A stretch of 64,000 nt of DNA. It comes from an uncultured Oscillospiraceae bacterium. GTDB lineage: Bacteria > Bacillota > Clostridia > Oscillospirales > Oscillospiraceae. Below are positions 26,726 to 35,711 of this stretch, one piece after another; positions within the stretch are counted from its first letter, which is position 1, and the number at the start of each line of letters is the position of its first letter. The DNA is taken from NCBI GenBank assembly GCA_900757415.1, contig CAAENU010000214.1:1-64000 (forward strand), given 5' to 3'. Below the pieces are notes generated by a model, which made no database searches, was not told where the DNA came from, and was given only the letters and a program-made list of their open reading frames with translations. The position numbers and the translations under genes are program-made.

Positions 26726-27349
26726 TTAATTCCTTTTCATCTCTTGTCGGATGGCGGAAATGAGAATATCTCCCGCCACCACGCGATCCTCCGCCGAAAA
26801 AGCAGAGGCAAAGTTATCCGAATACAGGATCTGGCTGGAGGGCGGGAACTCCTCGTCTCCGGCGTAGATCATGATCTGCATCCGGTACCCCTCCAGAAAG
26901 TCGAAGCCGTAACCCGCGTCGCCGTGGGGCAGCTTTTCGCCGCCCAACCGCTGACAGGCGGCCGCAAAATTTGCCGCCTGCGTGCCGAAAGTGAACGCTG
27001 CACGGTTCAGGCACCGGCCTGTATAGGGCGCAATATACAGCTCTCCCCACGGCATCTCCCGGAAGGTCTTGTAGCTCAGCGACAATGCCGCGCGCTTTCC
27101 CTCCAGCAGATAGCGCATCAGGAATGTCTGGCAGGGCAGATTCTGCAAAGCAAAGGCATCCTCCCTGTCCGCCGTAATGGCGTATTCCGGCCACGCGATA
27201 CGGTAGGTGGTTCCCATCAGGCGCAGGGTAAAGCAGCCGTCTGAAAAGACCACGCCGCAGCGCCGGGCCGCCTCCTGCGGATCCAGCGCTGCAAACAGCG
27301 CCGCATAGTGGGAAAAGGGAACCTCTTCTTTGTTGTTCCGGATCTCCAT
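26726..27349 (-). CDS. DUF3786 protein
   Basis: A protein of 207 residues. The C-terminal pattern (YGFDFLEGYRMQIMIYAGDEEFPPSS, shown in part as YAGDEEFPPSS) and LLEGKRAALS match my memory of DUF3786, whose members often sit beside acetyl-CoA synthase or corrinoid methyltransferase genes. No catalytic motif is evident. It starts at 27349, with AGGAG directly after the RACo stop, so the two are tightly co-translated. A role in corrinoid protein activation or cofactor handling is inferred only from neighbours. Confidence 0.7.
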   Translation of the reverse strand: MEIRNNKEEVPFSHYAALFAALDPQEAARRCGVVFSDGCFTLRLMGTTYRIAWPEYAITADREDAFALQNLPCQTFLMRYLLEGKRAALSLSYKTFREMPWGELYIAPYTGRCLNRAAFTFGTQAANFAAACQRLGGEKLPHGDAGYGFDFLEGYRMQIMIYAGDEEFPPSSQILYSDNFASAFSAEDRVVAGDILISAIRQEMKRN

Positions 27350-27352
27350 AGT

Positions 27353-29284
27353 TCACTCCTGTACGCTGGACGGGAACAGCTCCTTGCTGGTATGGGGCAG
27401 GAAGCAGGCCGCCACAAATTCTTCCATATAGCGCGGCTCGGTGGACAACTCCATATACGTCATGTTGCTGGCCAGCTCATGGACCTTTTCCTCCGCGGCG
27501 TTGGACAGCGTCAGCGCGTAGGCGCCTGCCAGTGAGGAGTTGCCGATATACTGGAACAGCGCACGGTCCACGTCCGGGAACATGCCGATGCGCACGGCGT
27601 TATCCATATTGATGCCGCTGCCGATGCCGCCGGCCACATAGATGTGCTCCAGCACGTCCACATCCATATCCAGCGATGTCAGCATGGTGTGGATCGCGGA
27701 GAAGATAGCGCCCTTGGCCCGGATGAAGCATTCAATGTCCACCTCGGTGATGGCGATTTCACGGCCGGTGTCGCTCTCGTTGCTGAAGGCCAGCACATAG
27801 CGGCCCATGCCGTGCTCATCCCGGATGATGCGGGGATTTTCGCGGACAAAATGTCCCTTGGCCGAGATGGCGGAGGTGCGGTACAGCTCTGCGATCACAT
27901 CAATAATGCCGCTGCCGCAGATACCCACCGCCTTTTGCCCCGCCTCTCCCACAATGGACAGCGTCGGCTCCAGCGTGTCGCGGTCGATGGTCACGGCCTC
28001 CACCGCGCCGTCTGTAGCGCGCATGCCGCAGGAGATGTCGCCGCCCTCGAAAGCGGGGCCTGCCGAGCAGGCGCAGGACATCATGAAGTCCCGGTTGCCG
28101 AACACGATCTCGCCGTTGGTGCCCAGATCGATGAACAGGGAAAACTCATCCTTGTCCCAGATGCGGCTGGTCAGGGTACCGGCGGTGATGTCGCCGCCCA
28201 CATACGAGCCGATGTTGGGGGCAATGACCACCTTGGCGTCGGGGTTGGCCACCAGCCGTATATCGCTGGCTTTCAGCCCGTCCCAGTGGAAGAAGGTGGG
28301 GATATAGGGTTCCATCCGCACGGGATCGGCATCTACGCCCAGCAGCAGATGGTTCATGGTGGTGTTGGAAGCCACACAGCAGCGCAGGATCCGATCGGAG
28401 TCCACCTTGGCATTGCGCAGCAGTGCCTTTGTCAGCGGCTGGAGCGTTTCCTCCACCACAGCCTTCTGCAGGCGCTCCACGCCGCCGCTGCGGCCCTGCT
28501 CCACAATGCGGTTGATCACATCCGCGCCATAGCGAATCTGGCCGTTGCCGCCGCTGCCCTTGGCCAGCAGCTTTCCGGTTTTCAGATCGGTGATCACTGC
28601 CGAAACGGTGGTGGTGCCGATGTCAATGGCCAGACCGCACATAGGCTGCGGCTCTTTGGCGCTGCGCACATCCATGGCGTGGAACACGCCGCCGCACAGT
28701 GTGCCGGCCACGGCCACATGGAAACCGCTTTCGCGCAGCACGCGGGCCAGCTTATGTACCGTGGGATAGCTCAGGCGCACCTCGCCGCACGCCAGCGCCT
28801 CCTGAAGCGCCAGCGTCAGCCGCTCGGTGTCGGGCATGGTGTCCTCCAGCGTCGGCTCGGCCATGGTGACCACCGCCTCCGTAAAATCATTGCTGAACGC
28901 CACCCCCGCCGCTTTCAGATCCTCCTCCAGCCGGGTAAAGATGGCGATCTCCTCGCCGGTGGACAGATCTGCGGTTTTCATGCGGCTCTGATAGGCCGAG
29001 GCAATATCCGGCACCATCACGGTGACATCGGAACTGACCTTGCTGGCGCAGCTCAGGCGCCAGCCGGCAGCGTAATCTTCGTCGGTGATATGGCTGGTCT
29101 GCAGGCCCTCTACCGTGCCCTCCAGCAGCTTCACGCGGCACTTGCCGCATGAGCCGTTGCCCGAGCACGGCGCGTCGATGGCCACATTGGCGGCGCGGGC
29201 CGTTTCCAGCAGTGTTTCGCCGGGCGCGGCGGTGGCTGTTACCGGCGTTGCGCCGTTTTCAAAGGTAAAGATCACCTGATACAT
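27353..29284 (-). CDS. acsV: Reductive activator of the corrinoid iron-sulfur protein (RACo type)
   Basis: A protein of 643 residues. The N-terminal 2Fe-2S ferredoxin domain has CSGNGSCGKC (residues 40-49) and a fourth Cys in RLSCASKV. The C-terminal ASKHA ATPase domain has LAIDIGTTTVSAVI, FIDLGTNGEIVFG and VAGGIGSGIN. RACo proteins use ATP to reduce Co(II) in the corrinoid protein back to Co(I). It follows acsB directly, and its partner AcsCD is in the same operon. Length and domain order match the family. Confidence 0.93.
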   Translation of the reverse strand: MYQVIFTFENGATPVTATAAPGETLLETARAANVAIDAPCSGNGSCGKCRVKLLEGTVEGLQTSHITDEDYAAGWRLSCASKVSSDVTVMVPDIASAYQSRMKTADLSTGEEIAIFTRLEEDLKAAGVAFSNDFTEAVVTMAEPTLEDTMPDTERLTLALQEALACGEVRLSYPTVHKLARVLRESGFHVAVAGTLCGGVFHAMDVRSAKEPQPMCGLAIDIGTTTVSAVITDLKTGKLLAKGSGGNGQIRYGADVINRIVEQGRSGGVERLQKAVVEETLQPLTKALLRNAKVDSDRILRCCVASNTTMNHLLLGVDADPVRMEPYIPTFFHWDGLKASDIRLVANPDAKVVIAPNIGSYVGGDITAGTLTSRIWDKDEFSLFIDLGTNGEIVFGNRDFMMSCACSAGPAFEGGDISCGMRATDGAVEAVTIDRDTLEPTLSIVGEAGQKAVGICGSGIIDVIAELYRTSAISAKGHFVRENPRIIRDEHGMGRYVLAFSNESDTGREIAITEVDIECFIRAKGAIFSAIHTMLTSLDMDVDVLEHIYVAGGIGSGINMDNAVRIGMFPDVDRALFQYIGNSSLAGAYALTLSNAAEEKVHELASNMTYMELSTEPRYMEEFVAACFLPHTSKELFPSSVQE

Positions 29285-29353
29285 AGTACTCTCCTTGCGC
29301 GTTGTCGTACCCTGCCGCGCCGGGTCCTCCGTCGGCGCGGCAGGTAAATGGGG

Positions 29354-31489
29354 TTACATCAGAGGTTCCATGCCCAGCACGGGATGGTTCTTCGCCGTCA
29401 GGAATTCCATCAGGGCGTCGCAGTCGGTGCAGACGGTTTCGTCGGCGATCATGTCGCTGAAGTTATCGATGCCGTACAGTTCCTTGGCGGTCTTGTTCAG
29501 GCGGGGCGCCACATCGTCCTTCAGCTCCTTGGGCATCCACACGATACGTTCGATGCCGCCCTCGGCGTGGATAAACTTCTTGGAGGAGATGAAGTGGCGG
29601 CCATGGCCCATATAGCCGGGGGTCTGCACGCCGCCGCCGGTGCAGGAGGCCAGCTCGCCGAAGGTCATGCCCACGGGGGTGGTGCCGCTGTACTCGCGGT
29701 TGACCACGATAAAGCCGTTGGACATGGGCTCGATGCCGCAGATGCACTCAAAGCAGCCGCAGGAGGTCATGGGATCTTCCAGAATGGAGTACAGCGTAAC
29801 AGACTCCACTGCGCCGTGAGTGGCGTTTTTCACGATTTCGTTGACGGACTCATAGGAGCCGGTGCGCTCATCCAGACAGCCAACCTTGTCGATGGGTTGA
29901 GACGGGCCATTGGGATTCAGCTCATAGGTGGCCTTGGCGTCCAGCCAGGAAACGGCACCGCACAGGCCCAGACGCTCAGGCGTGACCACGCAGCAGTGGG
30001 CGGGCGCGAAAGACTGACACAGGATGCAGGTATAGAATTGATCCACAGACTCGTCGGACATGGAGGCCAGACGGTCATCACGCATGTTGTAGCGGGGCAT
30101 TGCCTGCTCTTCCAGCAGCTTTTTGGTCTCGACCGCGTCGGTGATCAGCGTGATCTGACACTTATCCACCACGGTGTCAAACTCGTCCATGATCATGTGG
30201 TACAGCACCTCGCCGAAATCCTTCATCCGCAGGCCCTTGTCAAAGGCGTCGTTGGACACGCGGACCCGCAGCAGGTTGCGCTGGCCGGTATGCATCACAC
30301 CCTCCATATAGTTGAACCATGCGTGGATCTTCCGCTCGATGACGGACTCAAAGTCCGCCTGCATTTTCTTGCCATACACCTCGATATAAGTGCCCATGGC
30401 GTACTCCGTCTCGCCGGAATCGATATCCGGGCCGATCAGAGTGATTTTATGATCCTCCACCTGATCGGCGTCCTTCATCAGAACCAGCTCGCAGGTGGGA
30501 TTTTTCGCAGACCAGAATTCGGCCTTCACATCCGCCTTGCGGATGATCTCGCCCTCGAAAGCGGCGGAGAAGGCCACAGGGATAGGCAGTTCTTTGGACT
30601 TGATCTTGATGTTGCGCAGCTCCAAAGAGTGCTTGACGGTCTCGTCATGATCCAGAACGGATTCCAGTGCGCCGGGTACCTGATTCTCGCCCAGATCGAT
30701 ATCCACCACTACCGGGAAACCCAGTGCAATGGCGCCAGCGCCGGCGGAAACCACCACATTGTCGATGGCGCCGAAGGTGTTGACGAACGCGGGAACGCGT
30801 TCCTTGGTATAGGCCAGCAATCCGGGCAGATCGCCGGGCTGCACATTGCCGAAGATCAGCGCGACGCGGATGGCCACGGTGACCACATGGATCACGGCGG
30901 TCACGTCGTGTCCCAGCGGGATCACGCGGAACTCCAGACCCATTTTCACGCCGCCCTCGGCGCACTGCTCGATCACATCGCCCACCATGAAGGTCATGAT
31001 GCCCTTGGACTGATAGTCCTTGACCACCTTCACCGCGTCGGCGGGATCGTCAGCTTTGCCCAGCACCACCGCCACGCCGGGGATATCGCCGGTGACCAGA
31101 GGCACGCCCAGAGAACGGATGACGGGATCGGGCACAAAGCCGATGCCGGGCACGGTCGCCTGCTCATAGGCATCCTTGGGTTCCACATATTTCAGACCCT
31201 CCAGGATTTCCGCGCCCACTGCGGTAGCGAGACCTGCATTCAGTGCCTGTCCCAGATCCTCCTGATTGGTGATCAGACTCTTCAGCACGCCTACGCAGGC
31301 AGGCAGATCACCCAGCGTCTTGACCTTTACGCCGGTGGCGGCATAGATGGTCGGGAAGAAATAAGCCGTATCAGGAAACGCCAGTTCCTTGTCTGCGCCG
31401 TATTTGGCGATTGCGTCATTGACCGCGCCCTCGGTCAGGCTGGCAACGGCGTTGGAACCACCATAGATTAGATCGGTTAATACGCTCAT
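29354..31489 (-). CDS. acsB: Acetyl-CoA synthase, copy 1
   Basis: A protein of 711 residues. All A-cluster ligands are present: CILC, then Cys at the next two expected positions in PAHCC and RLGLC, and CGCFEC. The A-cluster joins methyl from AcsCD with CO and CoA to acetyl-CoA. The start MSVLTD at 31489 is set by GGAGG upstream. It lies after the acsC-acsE fusion and before RACo. It differs markedly from copy 2 at 40705-42834 in the middle domain: the region around EFWSAKNPTCELVLMKDA replaces the Cys-rich CCEFCRTEELQN of copy 2. Confidence 0.95.
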   Translation of the reverse strand: MSVLTDLIYGGSNAVASLTEGAVNDAIAKYGADKELAFPDTAYFFPTIYAATGVKVKTLGDLPACVGVLKSLITNQEDLGQALNAGLATAVGAEILEGLKYVEPKDAYEQATVPGIGFVPDPVIRSLGVPLVTGDIPGVAVVLGKADDPADAVKVVKDYQSKGIMTFMVGDVIEQCAEGGVKMGLEFRVIPLGHDVTAVIHVVTVAIRVALIFGNVQPGDLPGLLAYTKERVPAFVNTFGAIDNVVVSAGAGAIALGFPVVVDIDLGENQVPGALESVLDHDETVKHSLELRNIKIKSKELPIPVAFSAAFEGEIIRKADVKAEFWSAKNPTCELVLMKDADQVEDHKITLIGPDIDSGETEYAMGTYIEVYGKKMQADFESVIERKIHAWFNYMEGVMHTGQRNLLRVRVSNDAFDKGLRMKDFGEVLYHMIMDEFDTVVDKCQITLITDAVETKKLLEEQAMPRYNMRDDRLASMSDESVDQFYTCILCQSFAPAHCCVVTPERLGLCGAVSWLDAKATYELNPNGPSQPIDKVGCLDERTGSYESVNEIVKNATHGAVESVTLYSILEDPMTSCGCFECICGIEPMSNGFIVVNREYSGTTPVGMTFGELASCTGGGVQTPGYMGHGRHFISSKKFIHAEGGIERIVWMPKELKDDVAPRLNKTAKELYGIDNFSDMIADETVCTDCDALMEFLTAKNHPVLGMEPLM

Positions 31490-31529
31490 AGGTTGATCCT
31501 CCTTCAAAATAAGACAACAGATATAAAAG

Positions 31530-31562
31530 GCCTCCCGCCGCCGCGTAACGGCGGCGGGAGGC
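31530..31562 (-). terminator. GC-rich hairpin between acsC-acsE and acsB
   Basis: GCCTCCCGCCGCCG (31530-31543) pairs perfectly with 31549-31562; CTTTTAT follows on the minus strand. It probably gives partial termination or RNA processing inside the operon and could set AcsB levels apart from AcsCD. Confidence 0.6.
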
Positions 31563-31601
31563 GCTAAAGCTTAGAAAATTGACTGTTCCGCGCCGGGAAG
31601 C

Positions 31602-33875
31602 TTACTCGTCCAGATAGCTGTCAGAGTACAGAACATGGTTCTTAAAGATGTCGCAGGACTTGATGGTTTCCATCAGCCGCAGATCGTTGGGGTTGACGAT
31701 CGCAGAGGTCAGGCCCTGCATCATGGCCATGGCCACCAGCGTGGCGTCCAGAATGGGGCGAACCGCCTTGGGCGCGCCGTTAGAGTTGTTGCTCAGGCCG
31801 CCGGTGGATTTCAATCCCTCGTCGGCAAACAGCTTGATGGCGTTCAGCACGTCCATCTGCTTATCCTGCATGCCCTTGACCACCAGGAACAGGGGGTCGA
31901 ACCACAGGTCGGAGGCATCCATGCCCAGACTCAGGCCGCGCTCCAGCATGTGGTGGCAGTGCATCATCCGTTCTTCGTTATCCTTGGCAATGCCATCGGC
32001 AGAGCACAGCGCAATAACGATGGCATCGTTGGCGGCGGCCAGATCGATATTGGAGATACGGGAACCGGCGTCAGCAGAGTTGACAATGGGCTTGCCGTTG
32101 GTGCGGTTATACACATGGATACCGGCTTCGATGGCCTTCCTGTTGGCGGTATCCAGCGCCAGAGGCACATTGTTGAAGTTCTCCTGCAGCAGCTTGACCG
32201 CCCATGTCATCAGCTCGGGGCCGTTGGACTCGGCGGGGCCGATATTGACGTCCAGATAGGTGGCGCCTGCCTTGATCTGCTCGGCGGCACGCTTCAGGAT
32301 AGGCTCGGGGTTCATGGTGTTCATGGCCTCGCGGATCACGGGGCTGATGCAGTGGATGCGCTCGCCGATGGTGACGAACTTGGGGGAGTTGGGATCGCGC
32401 TGCTTGTAACTCACGCCCATATCCACCACGTCGATCTTGGGGATGGACATAGAGATCTTCTCGAAGTCCAGCGGCGCATCGGCGTCCACGGCCTTCTTCT
32501 CCTCGGCAGGCTTCTTGGCGGCGGCCACGGCCTCGGCGGCCTTGACATAATCGCCGTCGCGCAGATACTTCACCAGCTCCACCGCCTCGCGGGTGCCGAC
32601 CACCACGTTCCAGTCAGGCAGCTTATCCTGAATGTCGCCCTTCATCACGGCGGCCTTGCCGGGGATGATCAGGGTGCGGCTATTGATCTTCCCGGCGATG
32701 TCGTACTCATCAAAGAACTTCTTGATGGAGCCGGAGGAGAACTTGCCGGCGGCCCACGCGGTCAGCACGGACATGCCGGATGCATCGGTGATCAGCAGGT
32801 TCACGGGCACCTTGGAGCGCTCCAGCTCGCCGGACACCAGGAAGTAGGTCAGGGCAAAGTCCACGGTCAGCGCACAGGGATCGTCGGGAGTTGCGCCATT
32901 GATGGGATAGATGCCCGGCTCCACCTTCATGGGTTTCTGAGGATCGGTGAACACGTTCTGGCGCAGGCCGTACAGCGGCAGCGCCTCGGCGTAGCGCATG
33001 GTCTCCATCACCACGATGGAGCCGTACTTCATGGTGAACACGGAAGCCAGTGCGGTCTCCATATGCACATCGCCCCGGCACAGCTTGGCCAGATTGACGA
33101 TAGAGGGATAGCCGAAAGTACGGTCGCCGTCCTTCAGGGCGGTACGGCGCACCAGCACGGCGTTGGCAAAGGTCTCCTTGATGGTGGCGCCGGTCACGTC
33201 GATGATAAGGTTCTTGTTCTCCAGCTTCTCCAGCGCGGCCACGGTGTCGTGGATCTCCGCCAGATCGGTGCCCTTTACGCCCAGCACCACGCCGGCATCC
33301 ACCGCCAGCGCGCTCATAGCCTCATAGTTATCCTTGCTGGCGCCGTTCAGCACGGGTTTGGTCTCGCCGATAGCGGCCAGCGCCAGCTTGGCGTTGTCCA
33401 CGCTGTCAGTGTCGATGATGACGGCGCGCTCGGTGGCGGCAGCCTTCTTGCACAGCTCGGCCAGACGTGCGCCGTCGCCGCCGTCGTGAACCAGCAGAAA
33501 TTCCACATACTCGCGCTCGCCGATGCGCTCATAATCCACGGCCTTCATTTCGGCGATCTTGGCGTCCACGGCGGCATCGTCCATGCAGGTGCACAGGGAC
33601 ACGGCAAAACGGTTGCGGTTGACAAAGGTCTTTTCGTGACGCATCATGACGGTTTCACCGCCCAGCTTCATACCGCCCACCTCGATGGTTTTCATGGGGG
33701 GCGCGGTGGCCTCGCTCAGCAGGGCGATAGCCTCGGCGGACATATAGGGACATTTCTCGATGGGCAGAGCACCCTGAGCGACCTTCATGCAGAAAGCCAT
33801 GCAGGTGGGAACGCCGCACTCCTTGCAGTTCTTCTTGGGAGACAGCTTGAAAATATCTAATCCTTTAACAGCCAT
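31602..33875 (-). CDS. acsC-acsE: Fused corrinoid iron-sulfur protein large subunit and methyltransferase (AcsC-AcsE)
   Basis: A protein of 757 residues with two normally separate enzymes in one chain. Residues 1 to about 455 are AcsC: the N-terminal 4Fe-4S motif CKECGVPTCMAFC with a fourth Cys in EKCPY, a TIM barrel, and a corrinoid-binding end. Residues 455-499 are a Lys/Ala/Glu-rich linker. Residues 500-757 are AcsE, methyl-THF:CFeSP methyltransferase: VTIGERIHC, LDVNIGPAE, LALDTANRKAIEAG, FDPLFLVVKG and GLSNNSNG match the pterin-binding enzyme. No separate acsE exists in the window. Fusion would keep the methyl donor site next to the corrinoid. The frame is continuous with no sign of error; AAAGGAGG precedes the start at 33875. 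Confidence 0.93.
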   Translation of the reverse strand: MAVKGLDIFKLSPKKNCKECGVPTCMAFCMKVAQGALPIEKCPYMSAEAIALLSEATAPPMKTIEVGGMKLGGETVMMRHEKTFVNRNRFAVSLCTCMDDAAVDAKIAEMKAVDYERIGEREYVEFLLVHDGGDGARLAELCKKAAATERAVIIDTDSVDNAKLALAAIGETKPVLNGASKDNYEAMSALAVDAGVVLGVKGTDLAEIHDTVAALEKLENKNLIIDVTGATIKETFANAVLVRRTALKDGDRTFGYPSIVNLAKLCRGDVHMETALASVFTMKYGSIVVMETMRYAEALPLYGLRQNVFTDPQKPMKVEPGIYPINGATPDDPCALTVDFALTYFLVSGELERSKVPVNLLITDASGMSVLTAWAAGKFSSGSIKKFFDEYDIAGKINSRTLIIPGKAAVMKGDIQDKLPDWNVVVGTREAVELVKYLRDGDYVKAAEAVAAAKKPAEEKKAVDADAPLDFEKISMSIPKIDVVDMGVSYKQRDPNSPKFVTIGERIHCISPVIREAMNTMNPEPILKRAAEQIKAGATYLDVNIGPAESNGPELMTWAVKLLQENFNNVPLALDTANRKAIEAGIHVYNRTNGKPIVNSADAGSRISNIDLAAANDAIVIALCSADGIAKDNEERMMHCHHMLERGLSLGMDASDLWFDPLFLVVKGMQDKQMDVLNAIKLFADEGLKSTGGLSNNSNGAPKAVRPILDATLVAMAMMQGLTSAIVNPNDLRLMETIKSCDIFKNHVLYSDSYLDE

Positions 33876-33897
33876 TGTTTGCTTCCTCCTTTCCGCA

Positions 33898-34842
33898 TCA
33901 GACCAATTCGCCGATCATGGCGGCGATGGTGCGGATGGCTTCGGGGTGGCGCATGATGACGGCGTCGGAGCCGCTGGCCAGCACGGCGGCAGCGGTAACG
34001 ATCTCCATCTCGATGCCGCGCTCTTCCTGAGAGCCCCACTCGGGCATATCCGCCTCAGGCATGATGGACTCCTTCACGCCCCAGGTGTCGGCGGACACGG
34101 GGGTGATGATGGGCATCTGCAGCATGGCGTCGGACTGGCTCAGAGCGGCGTCCTTCACGCGATCCAGCGTGGAGGCCACATACTCGAAGCCGTAACCAGC
34201 GGCGGCGGAGCCGATGTTCATCACGATGGACTGGGCGTTGACGCCCAGCTGGGTCATGACGGTATTCAGCTGCTTGGCCAGGTTGATGTCCACGGCGGAC
34301 TCGGCGCCCACCTTCTGGCCGTAAGCCAGACCTGCGCCTGCGCCGATGGCCTTATAGTTCTCGTCGCGGGCGGACAGCACCAGAATATTCTTGCCGGCCA
34401 GCGCCTCGGCGATCTTGTTGAACAGCTCGGTATCCTTTTCGATATTCTTGCAGCCCATGATCACCAGCGGCATGTCGGTGGCGTCGGCCACGGACTTGGC
34501 CAGCGCCACGCACTCGTCAACGCTCTTGTTTTCGCCGTTGGGGTCAGCGCCTTCCAGATGCAGGCAGATGAAGGAAGCGCCCTCCATCTCGGCGGCACGC
34601 TTGGCCATGTCGGCCACGGTGGTGCAGCCCTCGTAGAATTTCTGCTCGCCGGGCATGGTGCACATGGCCATACCGGCATCGGTCAGCTCCACGCCGATCT
34701 TGGGCGCGTTGGCGATCTCACCGTCAAAGGTGTGGAAGGCCAGTACATTCTGGCCGCCGATGGCGACAGCCTTGTCGCCAACACCCACAACCACCTCGTT
34801 GATGCGGGCATTGTACGTCTGTTTCTTGGGAACAAAAGACAT
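33898..34842 (-). CDS. acsD: Corrinoid iron-sulfur protein small subunit
   Basis: A protein of 314 residues, the TIM-barrel delta subunit. Family segments include VVGVGDKAVAIGGQNVLAFH, FICLHLEGADPNGENKSVDE, LVIMGCKNIEKDTELFNKIAE and MNIGSAAAGYGFEYV (each cited in part). It pairs with AcsC to carry the methylcobamide. It starts at 34842 with an AGGGGGAT site and is followed 22 bases later by the acsC-acsE fusion, with which it would form the heterodimer. Confidence 0.94.
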   Translation of the reverse strand: MSFVPKKQTYNARINEVVVGVGDKAVAIGGQNVLAFHTFDGEIANAPKIGVELTDAGMAMCTMPGEQKFYEGCTTVADMAKRAAEMEGASFICLHLEGADPNGENKSVDECVALAKSVADATDMPLVIMGCKNIEKDTELFNKIAEALAGKNILVLSARDENYKAIGAGAGLAYGQKVGAESAVDINLAKQLNTVMTQLGVNAQSIVMNIGSAAAGYGFEYVASTLDRVKDAALSQSDAMLQMPIITPVSADTWGVKESIMPEADMPEWGSQEERGIEMEIVTAAAVLASGSDAVIMRHPEAIRTIAAMIGELV

Positions 34843-34873
34843 CTTAACAGATCCCCCTTACTTTGTCGATATT

Positions 34874-35644
34874 TTAGAGATTCAATTCCCGGATGATCCC
34901 GGCCAGCGCCTTTTTGACAGGCGCGCTGTCGGGCACCTGAGAACTGGGTTTTCCTTCGCAGTCATAGGCGTAAACCATATCGTCCTGGGGCAGTACGCCG
35001 GCCAGCTCCAGGTGGTATTTTTCGATCTCCTCCGCCACGCCGGGGTTCAGTTCCCCATTGGGCGCGCGGTTGACGATCAGCTTCATGGTTCCGGGTTTCA
35101 GCTCCAGCTCGCGGATCATCTCCGCCAGACGACCCGCCGCCTGAACGCCCCGCCGCGAACAATCGGAGATCAGCAGCATGGTGTCCACATGGGGCAGCGT
35201 GCCGCGGCTGATATGCTCCAACCCGGCCTCGTTGTCGATGACCATGTATTTGTAGTTTCCAACGTACTTGTCGATTTGTGTTTTCAGCACGCCGTTGACA
35301 AAGCAGTAGCATCCCTTGCCCTGAGTTCGGCCCATGACCAGCATGTCATAGTCGTCCTCCTCGATCAGGGCGGAGCTGAATTTCATTTCAGCATAATCCG
35401 CCTTGGTCATACTGGGCGGCACGGTGCCGTTTTTTTCGGCCTGAGCCATCTCCTCGCGGATATCGCCCAGCGTGGTCTCGACCTCCACGCCCAGCACTTC
35501 GTTGAGGTTGGAATTGGCGTCAGCATCCACCACCAGCAGCGGACCCTTGCCCGCCTTGCACAGATAGTCGATCATCATGCCGCAGGTGGTCGTTTTGCCG
35601 ACGCCACCTTTGCCGGCCACTGCAATGATATGTGTCTTTCCCAT
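34874..35644 (-). CDS. CooC/AcsF-type nickel-insertion ATPase, copy 1
   Basis: A MinD-like protein of 256 residues. The deviant Walker A motif AVAGKGGVGKTTT is at residues 8-20, the switch region DADANSN follows, and the metal-binding CYC pair (GKGCYCFVNG) is near residue 128. This CxC motif is the nickel site of CooC dimers. It lies between metF and acsD, so AcsB or the CO dehydrogenase is the likely client. The second copy at 42859-43623 has CVC instead. Which copy serves which enzyme is not shown by sequence. Confidence 0.9.
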   Translation of the reverse strand: MGKTHIIAVAGKGGVGKTTTCGMMIDYLCKAGKGPLLVVDADANSNLNEVLGVEVETTLGDIREEMAQAEKNGTVPPSMTKADYAEMKFSSALIEEDDYDMLVMGRTQGKGCYCFVNGVLKTQIDKYVGNYKYMVIDNEAGLEHISRGTLPHVDTMLLISDCSRRGVQAAGRLAEMIRELELKPGTMKLIVNRAPNGELNPGVAEEIEKYHLELAGVLPQDDMVYAYDCEGKPSSQVPDSAPVKKALAGIIRELNL

Positions 35645-35711
35645 AGTTCGATTCTTCCTTTTATGGTAAGCCGCGGAAAGTGCCGCTTCCCGCGGCTTAC
35701 CGAGTTGTTTC

